Below, in pieces: positions 1 to 6,300 of a stretch of DNA of 23,875 bases. Within the stretch, counting starts at the first letter, position 1; every line of letters begins with the position of its first letter. This stretch comes from Patescibacteria group bacterium. Its GTDB lineage: Bacteria > Patescibacteriota > Gracilibacteria > UM-FILTER-43-11. Position numbers and translations under genes: made by a program. The notes below the pieces were generated by a model, which saw nothing but the letters and a program-made list of their open reading frames with translations, had not been told where the DNA came from and made no database searches. The stretch covers positions 1 through 23,875 of the forward strand of contig JAJDCF010000022.1 in assembly GCA_029260955.1 (NCBI GenBank). The letters are read 5' to 3'.

Positions 1-431
1 TTTCGATTCGGGTAAATAACGTTACGGGTATTTTAAACCGCATTATGTCTCTGATGCGCCGAAAACGCTACAACATGGAGGAGGTATCCGTGACTTTTGA
101 CAGAAAACGAAGCAAAGCCGACGTCATTTTGGCTTTGGACGCGCGTGTAAACGATGTAAATCACGTCACCCAGCAAATCCGCAAGCTCTACGATGTCTAT
201 TCAGTTTCCGATATAACGGAAGAGGCCGGCAAAGTTTTTCATATTCTCGACGTAAAACTAGAGAACAAGGATTCACTCAAAAAATTCCCCGGAAAACCAG
301 AAAAAACTGTCGAACGAGAAAAAGCACTATACGGCCTGTTCATCGTTCCACTGCCTGAACTAGCTAAATTCACTACCTTCCTTAAAAAAGGTGCCTACGA
401 ATACGGCGAAAGAGTAATGGGGCTTATTTAG
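1..431 (+). CDS. ilvN: ACT-domain protein, acetolactate synthase small (regulatory) subunit-like, 5' partial
   Basis: The reading frame is open from base 3 to the TAG at 429-431, so the first ATG at 45 is internal and the true start lies before the window. The visible N-terminus has the ACT-domain signature of IlvN/IlvH regulatory subunits: RVNNVTGILNRI, then LMRRKRYNMEEVSV, then a helix ending in IRKLYDVYSVSDI. In that family the ACT domain binds valine and activates the large acetolactate synthase subunit in branched-chain amino-acid synthesis. After the ACT core come about 55 residues (from roughly KLENKDSL to the end) that do not resemble the usual IlvH C-terminal domain. The 3' end overlaps the convergent receiver-domain gene by 8 bp. 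The large subunit IlvB would be expected just upstream, out of view. A stand-alone ACT regulator is the alternative. Confidence 0.72.
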   Translation, partial: SIRVNNVTGILNRIMSLMRRKRYNMEEVSVTFDRKRSKADVILALDARVNDVNHVTQQIRKLYDVYSVSDITEEAGKVFHILDVKLENKDSLKKFPGKPEKTVEREKALYGLFIVPLPELAKFTTFLKKGAYEYGERVMGLI

Positions 432-1050
432 TAGTCATATCGCCAGAAGTCTCTCTGCGAGCCCTAATTAAACAGGCATTTGCAACACGAGCAGCAATTT
501 CAGTAGAAGGTTTTTCAATGACGAGATCCACCTTGCCGCTACTAATCGCTTCACTACAACCTTTTGGGGGAAAGCCTGAATAAAGCATTCTGGCGGTTCG
601 AGGTGGAAGATATGGCCCCAGCTCATTAAAAAGCGCAAAGCCACGTGGACTTTTTGACCCCATGTCGTGATCGACCAAAAGCGTACTTCCCTCAATCCCT
701 TGCCTGATAATATTTTCAAAAGCTTGTCTTGCCTCGTTGCCATCTGTGCAAGTAATAAAGGGAAATTTACCGTCTTTTCGGATAAGGTGTAACTTGTCGA
801 AACGGCTAGAGATATCACCCTCATCCAATGTAATGACTGTTGTGCCTGATTTTAAGGCATGATTCAATGATCTCAAGGTAGCCCTGAGTACTTCTAATTC
901 ATTTTCTGTAACAACAAGCACAGATCTACCTCTGATGACACATTTAACTTCCTCCCTCGTCAATTCTCGATCCATACCGAAATGCTCAGCTGTATTTGCA
1001 CTTTCATTTGCGGAGATATCATGCGGTGATGTTGGCAACTTTGGGGGCAT
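424..1050 (-). CDS. Divergent response-regulator receiver-domain protein
   Basis: About 208 residues from ATG 1050; a GTG at 1059 is an alternative start. The fold can be followed through a first strand VLVVTENE, a phospho-acceptor-like strand LLVDHDMG (Asp near residue 127), MLYSG, and VIEKPS with the lysine expected after strand 5. These match the order of CheY-like receiver elements. The usual acidic pair after strand 1 is replaced by TEN, and the distance from strand 1 to the Asp strand is about 75 residues instead of about 45, so there is an insertion or a modified fold. No DNA-binding or enzymatic output domain is visible. A consensus promoter (TTGACA, N16, TATTAT) lies at 1079-1106 on the same strand. 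The 3' end overlaps the ACT-domain gene. The partner kinase is unknown. Confidence 0.6.
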   Translation of the reverse strand: MPPKLPTSPHDISANESANTAEHFGMDRELTREEVKCVIRGRSVLVVTENELEVLRATLRSLNHALKSGTTVITLDEGDISSRFDKLHLIRKDGKFPFITCTDGNEARQAFENIIRQGIEGSTLLVDHDMGSKSPRGFALFNELGPYLPPRTARMLYSGFPPKGCSEAISSGKVDLVIEKPSTEIAARVANACLIRARRETSGDMTTK

Positions 1051-1078
1051 AAAATTCACACTTTATATGGAGGTCGGC

Positions 1079-1106
1079 ATAATACACTTATACAACAATA
1101 TGTCAA
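1079..1106 (-). promoter_or_regulatory. Sigma-70-type promoter of the receiver-domain gene
   Basis: On the minus strand TTGACA (1106-1101) and TATTAT (1084-1079) are separated by 16 bp. Transcription would start near 1072, leaving a leader of about 22 nt before ATG 1050 with no Shine-Dalgarno sequence. Confidence 0.7.
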
Positions 1107-1192
1107 TAGCTCAACAAAAAAGGGGATTTGCATTCTAGCCTGCATCTGCTAATATTTTCTGGCACATGGGGGCCACGCAAAATTCAATCGCA

Positions 1193-1290
1193 GTCCCGCT
1201 TAGCGGGACGAGAAGGATTTTGTGGGGAAGAGGAGGAGCTTGCGAAAGCTGAAGTAAGCGATGAAAAGCGTTTACGTAAGCTGTAGCAAG
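1193..1290. repeat. Purine-rich intergenic stretch with iterated hairpins
   Basis: The stretch before the tRNA holds a perfect hairpin at 1193-1209 (stem GTCCCGC/GCGGGAC, loop TTA). About 27 bases later there is a second hairpin at 1237-1250 (stem AGCTT/AAGCT, loop GCGA of GNRA type), followed by purine-rich sequence with repeated AAGCG words. No convincing gene is present. A similar arrangement recurs at 18836-18895. It could be a tRNA leader structure or a small intergenic repeat family. Confidence 0.4.
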
Positions 1291-1300
1291 CAGACGACGT

Positions 1301-1377
1301 GCGGGTGTAGCTCAGTTGATTAGAGCGCTGCCTTGCCATGGCAGAGGCCGAGGGTTTGAGTCCCTTCACCCGCTCCA
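1301..1377 (+). tRNA. tRNA-Gly (anticodon GCC)
   Basis: A full cloverleaf is visible: acceptor stem GCGGGTG paired with CACCCGC, D arm GCTC/GAGC, anticodon stem CTGCC/GGCAG enclosing loop TTGCCAT with anticodon GCC, and T arm GAGGG/CCCTT around TTTGAGT. The CCA end is encoded (1375-1377). It reads GGC and GGT glycine codons. A strong intrinsic terminator follows 25 bp downstream, so it is probably transcribed alone. Confidence 0.97.
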
Positions 1378-1402
1378 CCCCAATGTGGTGCTTCTATACT
1401 CC

Positions 1403-1425
1403 AAAAGAGCCTGTGGCTCTTTTTT
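1403..1425 (+). terminator. Rho-independent terminator after tRNA-Gly
   Basis: AAAAGAGCC pairs with GGCTCTTTT around a TGT loop and runs into a continuous T tract. It sits directly downstream of the tRNA. Confidence 0.88.
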
Positions 1426-1540
1426 CGATATTCGCACCACTTGGGCCCCCCTCACATAAACCCATGAATAGACCAAGCCGAATAGGGCAAGTAGCACAAG
1501 ATGTGACACCAGCCTAATGAGGGGCCGACTGAATTTTGAG

Positions 1541-1614
1541 AGGAGCAAGCTGGTTCAGGGGCTTATTTAAGCCATTCTTTTTTATTTGACAGCTTAGTTA
1601 AGCTATAGTATTAT
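1541..1614 (+). promoter_or_regulatory. Promoter module copy 1 (operator-like palindrome plus promoter)
   Basis: The core promoter is TTGACA at 1586-1591, a 17 bp spacer, and TATTAT at 1609-1614. Twelve bp upstream of the -35 box is a perfect 14-bp dyad, GGCTTATTTAAGCC (1560-1573). Upstream of that, the GGAGC...GTTCAGGGGCTTA block matches copy 3 at 2596-2620. Transcription would start near 1621 and serves the gene at 1649. Position upstream of -35 suits an activator or an UP-type element better than simple repression. Confidence 0.7.
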
Positions 1615-1648
1615 ACCATTCCTTAAACATCAAATTTAATTACTGTTT

Positions 1649-1939
1649 ATGCAAAGAGAATTTACACATCCTGATTCCCCCGAGGGTAAAACTACAATGT
1701 ATCAATGTATTGTTAAATGCGATAAGTATAGGCCGGGTTCTGCAACTCTCGAAGATGATTACATTAAAGTTTATGAACGAAGAAGAAGCGCCCAAGCCGC
1801 TTTGGAACACGCACGTGAATGTGCAACTGCAGGTGATATACTCTTAATTCTGTGCCTAGAAACAGAAGTGGAACATTTCATTAAGTTTTTCAGAAAGAAG
1901 CTTAAATTGGAGGTAATACGCCGCGATATAGAATGATAA
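1649..1939 (+). CDS. Small protein of unknown function (unit 1 of the repeated-promoter array)
   Basis: 95 residues from ATG 1649, ending with TGA at 1937-1939 and an immediate back-up TAA. ATG 1697 (MYQCIVK...) is an alternative start giving 79 residues; the 5' promoter fits both. No signal peptide or membrane segment is seen. The sequence looks like a compact alpha/beta fold: a strand MYQCIVKCD, a charged YERRRSAQAALEHARECA helix, a hydrophobic strand ILLILCLETEV, and a basic FFRKKLKLEVIRR tail. I do not recognise the family. It is a single-gene unit, with a module-type promoter before it and the next module beginning about 38 bp after its stop. No Shine-Dalgarno sequence is present. Confidence 0.6.
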
Positions 1940-1976
1940 CCGCCTAGCTCCTAAAAGCAATTTCAACTGCACCGCA

Positions 1977-2028
1977 CTGACCCGTCTATCCCAACTGATC
2001 TTCCGCCATAAGCTCCAATAAGGAGCTC
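1977..2028 (+). repeat. 52-bp direct repeat, copy A
   Basis: It matches 2551-2602 at 47 of 52 positions by eye. It contains TCTATCCCAACTGATCTTCC and an imperfect hairpin GCTCC/GGAGC around AATAA near its end. It lies between the first small gene and promoter module 2. Confidence 0.85.
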
Positions 2029-2044
2029 CAACCATTTAGAATAT

Positions 2045-2100
2045 GGTTTATTTAAGCTATTTTTTAGAGTATTGACAATATAAACATGAAATAGTATTGT
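2045..2100 (+). promoter_or_regulatory. Promoter module copy 2
   Basis: TTGACA at 2072-2077, a 17 bp spacer, and TATTGT at 2095-2100. The palindrome position holds a degenerate version, GGTTTATTTAAGCT (2045-2058), ending 13 bp before the -35 box as in copy 3. Transcription would begin near 2107, about 22 nt before ATG 2129. Confidence 0.7.
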
Positions 2101-2128
2101 AATATACTTATTAAGTTAAACAATTCAT

Positions 2129-2542
2129 ATGAAAGATAAAGAACTAGTTAGCTCTGATGCTATAGAATGCCATGGGGTTATAGGCCTGGATGCTGGCCTT
2201 GATCCTGAGGAATCAGATTATTGTGAATTCCCGATAACCTTAGATTTACTTGAATACAAACGCGGTCTGCTTAAAGTACTTAAGCCAACACCTGCCTCAA
2301 TTCAACATTTTAGAGATGGGACTACAAGAGTGTTGTGTCCTCATTTACAATATGGTGATGATGTTTTAATTTGTGTTAAGAGTTATGCACTTACGGATAA
2401 GGATGACCGTCAAGAATTACATGCAGCAATTCCAAAACGTTTGCAATTATCCCGAGTTAATCCTGAGCAAGAAGTTAAAAAAGTCTTGCAAGAAACTCCT
2501 TGCCCGTACAGAGTTACTTCAGGTAGAAACGAACATAAATAA
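2129..2542 (+). CDS. Protein of unknown function (unit 2 of the repeated-promoter array)
   Basis: 137 residues from ATG 2129, with its own consensus promoter. It is acidic at the N-terminus (SSDAIECHG...LDPEESDYCEF) and has a predicted beta-rich centre (FPITLDLLEY, TRVLCPHLQYGDDVLICVKSYAL) and a polar C-terminus. It contains five cysteines, with no clear metal-binding spacing, no signal peptide and no membrane segment. I do not recognise the family. The gene is flanked on both sides by copies of the 52-bp repeat, the downstream copy starting 8 bp after the stop. A cytoplasmic accessory protein is the most that can be said. Confidence 0.6.
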   Translation: MKDKELVSSDAIECHGVIGLDAGLDPEESDYCEFPITLDLLEYKRGLLKVLKPTPASIQHFRDGTTRVLCPHLQYGDDVLICVKSYALTDKDDRQELHAAIPKRLQLSRVNPEQEVKKVLQETPCPYRVTSGRNEHK

Positions 2543-2550
2543 TTCGAGAA

Positions 2551-2602
2551 CTGTCCCATCTATCCCAACTGATCTTCCGCTATAGGCTCCACTAAGGAGC
2601 TC
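2551..2602 (+). repeat. 52-bp direct repeat, copy B
   Basis: 47 of 52 positions are identical to 1977-2028. The GGCTCC...GGAGCT dyad is conserved. It lies immediately after the second small gene and leads into promoter module 3. Confidence 0.85.
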
Positions 2603-2614
2603 GCTTAGTTCAGG

Positions 2615-2669
2615 GGCTTACTTAAGGCAGTTGTTTAGGTATTGACAAATAATGTTTCTATATTAGAAT
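2615..2669 (+). promoter_or_regulatory. Promoter module copy 3 (nuclease gene)
   Basis: The near-palindrome GGCTTACTTAAGGC (2615-2628) lies 13 bp before TTGACA (2642-2647). A 16 bp spacer leads to TAGAAT (2664-2669). The predicted start site is about 2676, at or just before ATG 2678, so the mRNA should be essentially leaderless. The TTG inside the -35 box is in frame with the nuclease but cannot be its start if this promoter is used. Confidence 0.72.
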
Positions 2670-2677
2670 GTTTAACC

Positions 2678-3259
2678 ATGAGATCACCTGAATCCCCATC
2701 ACAAAAAAGCACCCCTGGAATTTCCCGCGCCAAAATATCCCTTGTACTGGCCGCTCTTATTGCATCCTGCAGTATTGCAGCTAAAAAATGGAATGTTGTT
2801 GGCGAGCAGAGACGCAAGGTGAAATGGGTAATCGATGGAGATACTTTTAAAGTCTGCCCGGACAGCGACAATAAATGTAATAGGAAAGGGCAAGTATCAA
2901 TTCGCGTAAAGGGCTTGGAATGTCCTGAATCGAACCAAAGAGCCTGCGATCGAAAACCCGATGCAGATTGTTCAGAATGGATTCCCAAAGGAAAAGAAGC
3001 TAAAAAAGTAGCGATAAGAACTTTAAAGAAAAAAACAGTAACCCTCCAGCCCACAGGCAAAGGCGGAAGCTTCGAATCAGGAGGGTACAAAAGACCCTTG
3101 GCATACGTTAAAATGCCCAATGGATCGGATTATGGCTTAACAATGATAGAAAAAGGATTGTGTCAGGATTTCAGCCATCGCTATCGACACAACCGAGAGG
3201 ATCAATACAGAGCAGCCCAAAAAAAAGCGGGCGTTTTTCCACTAAAGCCCAAAAAGTAG
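2678..3259 (+). CDS. Staphylococcal-nuclease-like thermonuclease, predicted lipoprotein
   Basis: 193 residues from ATG 2678. The N-terminus has a basic stretch, a hydrophobic segment (ISLVLAALIASC) and a lipobox with Cys31, so export and lipid anchoring are likely. The SNase domain runs from about residue 46 to the end and keeps the active-site set: VIDGDTF (the two Asp residues that bind calcium), IRVKGLECPE (equivalents of Arg35 and Glu43 in the staphylococcal enzyme) and KRPLAYV (Arg87 equivalent). It should therefore be an active calcium-dependent nuclease that cuts DNA or RNA outside the cell, for nutrient scavenging or defence against foreign DNA. Extra cysteines (VCPDSDNKC, ACDRKPDADC) could form disulfides. 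It is the third unit of the repeated-promoter array and lies 74 bp before the macroglobulin gene, which may receive read-through. Confidence 0.88.
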   Translation: MRSPESPSQKSTPGISRAKISLVLAALIASCSIAAKKWNVVGEQRRKVKWVIDGDTFKVCPDSDNKCNRKGQVSIRVKGLECPESNQRACDRKPDADCSEWIPKGKEAKKVAIRTLKKKTVTLQPTGKGGSFESGGYKRPLAYVKMPNGSDYGLTMIEKGLCQDFSHRYRHNREDQYRAAQKKAGVFPLKPKK

Positions 3260-3333
3260 CTCCGCAAAAATGTTCACTAGCTTCGGAAGGGCTGATTTGT
3301 TATGTTTAAGACGTTTTTTCACCCATTCATACC

Positions 3334-6300
3334 ATGTCAAAAAAAGCTAAAGTTCAGAAGCAACTAGAAAAACTTTACAAATTTTTCCTGGCAAGGTGGC
3401 GCTGGCTGCTTGCTGGCCTTCTCATCTTTGCCATTTTACTTTTCGCATTTTTGGCCATAGCTGACCATCAGGGTTTATTTTCAAAAACCGATAATAATAC
3501 TTACCGTGTCGCTTTTCCTGTTGAGGGCCAGGTTCTGGCAGGAGATACGATTAATATTAGGCTGGACCGTCCAATCAGAAATAGGAGGGTAGAAATGCTA
3601 GATGTATGGCTCAACGGTGAGCTCCAGGAAGGAGTGGTGAGTTATAACGAGCGTGATAATTCTTCGATCGAATTCGGCCCGGATATTCTTAAGGAGGGGG
3701 ATGTGATCAAAATCTCAACCAGGGATTACAACAGGGCTCAGGCAGAAAAGTATGGAAAATCGGGCGTATATTTTGAAGCGGAACGGAGTTGGAAATACAG
3801 TGAAGAGAGTCTGCTACCTTATCCACGTGTTGAAAGGCAGGCAAGTAGCAATCCTCTTTTACCTGAATACGAGCTGTCCTTTTTTGACACAGTGGATTTA
3901 GAAAATCTGGAAGATAATCTGAGTCTTTACGTTGGTGAGGGAAAAATGCAGGGGGAGCGCGTGCAGTGTTTCGGGCCAAAGACTAAGCTCAGAAGCAGCA
4001 TAAGCCTAATCGACAAAGAGACCGCGCTAATTGCCAGTAAGACCAAGCTAAAAAGAAAGAAGGATCCGCTTTGTATTTATCTGGTGCCAAAAACAGCTAA
4101 TTCTCAGTCGACGGAACCAATCGGAACCATTATTTACAATCCGGCAAATGTAGAGCCTTCGGTGGGTCAGATTTTTAACCCGGAGAATGATTTTTATTCG
4201 GACCTTCGGCTTGATTTTGATACTCCAATGTATACGGATGTGGATGACACAGGCGATACAGACGCCTTTATTGAGCATCGCAAGCGGCAAAAGGAGATAT
4301 TGGCCAGAAGAATTCAGCTCAGACCCTCTGCCGATATCGATCTGGAAAATATCTATTTTACGCCCACGGAGGCGGTGATACCGATCAAATTGGTCGAAAA
4401 TACAAAGTATTCTATAAAAATTAAGCCAATAAAGGATATTTATGGAGAAAGTACAGAATCAAAGTCCATCGATGTAGAAACGGGAGATCAAATATATTTA
4501 GGACTTCGCTTAAATGAGGGTCAAAGTGTCTATTCTGCCTCTAAGCTTCCAACTTTTTCTCTCATTCAATTCGACCATCCAAAAGCAACGATCAAGCTCT
4601 GCAAAGTTGGCATGGAAGAATATGGCATGATCGAACACATGTATTTGGACAGAAGAGATTTAGAAGGGGCCGATTACTTTTTTGAGAAGGGGATTGATTT
4701 GCTGCCTACAAAAGAGTGCTTCACGAAGGATTTGGAGATTAAAGAAGACGAATATACGTCGACGTTTGATATAGCGGACTTAGTTTCTCATGATCCTGAT
4801 GGACTTTATTTCATGACTTTCGAAGAAGCCTCCCAGCGGAAAGTAGATGAAAATCAAACGGTCCATTACCCCCTCTTCTTTTCGGTGGTTGATTCACACA
4901 TAACCATGAAGCTTTCCAAGAACGGAAAAGCCTTTGTGTGGGTGAGCGATCTTGAAAGCGGAGAAGGCATAGCCAATGCCGAAATAAAGGCCCATAAAAC
5001 CGACTACACAAGGTACACGAGCGATTGGAATAGGGGTACGCGTGAATACGACAAAACTTATGCCGATCCTCAGGAGGGCATCTTCGAAGAACCTGTTTAT
5101 TTGGGGAAGACAGATGCTAATGGTTTTCTGGAATTCGATATACCGGCGGAGCTAAATGCCTACTTCTCCGCCATAGCTTACGATTGGTGGGGTGGCAGAT
5201 CCAGATCTTTGATGGTCACCGCGCAGGCCCCTGAAACACTCTCATACTTATCTAATCGTTGGAATGACGGCATAGCCAGATGGAATTTCGGTTATCAGCC
5301 CTATTCCGGAGGTTATTGGTATTCTGATGCAGGCATTGACAAAAGAGGAGATGACTTTTTAGCTCATGTATTTACCGAAAGAAAGTTATACCTTCCAGGT
5401 GAAACGGTTCATCTTAAGGCCATCCTTCGTGAAGTTGGTAAAACTTTGGAAGTGCCAAATTCAAAGGAGGACTTTGTTATCAAAGTTCAGGATCCAAGTA
5501 ACGAAATACTCTTTGAGGAAACTGTTCATGCCAATGAGTTTGGCTCCATCACCAAGAGCTTCGAAACCGACAAAGACACAGCGACTCTGGGTATTTACAG
5601 GGTAGATGTCATGGCTGCCGAAGATGAGGGGGCTTACACGATTGCCAGAACATCTTTCAACGTAGAAGAATTTAAGAAGCCTCACTTTAAAGTCGAAGTG
5701 ATGCTGGATTCAGACGGACTTGAAGATGGTCTTATTAAAAGTCCAGAGGTAAACCAGCAGCAGACGCGTTGGGGTTATACGTATAAGGAATACTCTAAAA
5801 AACTTCCCGTGGATGTAAGGCTTTATGCCAATTACTACAGTGGAGGTTCTGTAAAAGATGCCAGTTACGAATACAAGGTATACAGACAATATTACTACGA
5901 GCAAAGTTACTGGAATGACTGCTATTGGGGCTGCTTTTATGAACCACGAAAAGAATTTTATAGTTCAGGAAGCGGCAAGATATCTGAAGCGGGCGACAGC
6001 TCATTTTCCATCAACATCGATCATAAATCACGATGGAGCGATTACAATTATATCGTCGAAGTGACAGTAAAAGATGATAGTGGAGAAATCGTAACAGGAG
6101 CCGGGAATATTATTGTTAAATTGCCAAAAGATCGCTCTGCTGACCCCGATGTAGACATTAAAAACGTCACCGAGGAAGGCTTCATAGATAAAGGAGAGGA
6201 GCTGGAAATAGTTTTAGCACCCAATAAGAAATGGGAGGCGGTTCACGATGATCAGTACGAATTAGAAATACTACACCGGACTTACACGACAACTCACAAA

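Noticed and set aside
935..1138. 67-residue plus-strand reading frame over the receiver gene start
   Set aside because: It is antisense to a gene with domain evidence and a consensus promoter; no family features.
1366..1548. 60-residue hydrophobic reading frame on the minus strand
   Set aside because: It starts with TTG, runs across the terminator and the 3' end of tRNA-Gly, and has no promoter; the hydrophobicity is a by-product.
1977..2602. Integron attC-type cassette array
   Set aside because: No GTTRRRY/RYYYAAC core pairs or integrase; the repeats look like spacer and promoter sequence instead.
2635..3120. 161-residue minus-strand reading frame opposite the nuclease
   Set aside because: The plus frame has conserved SNase catalytic residues; the minus frame shows no domain.
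1301..3333. Genomic island integrated at tRNA-Gly
   Set aside because: No repeat of the tRNA 3' end is found downstream and no integrase is present, so an attachment site cannot be supported.
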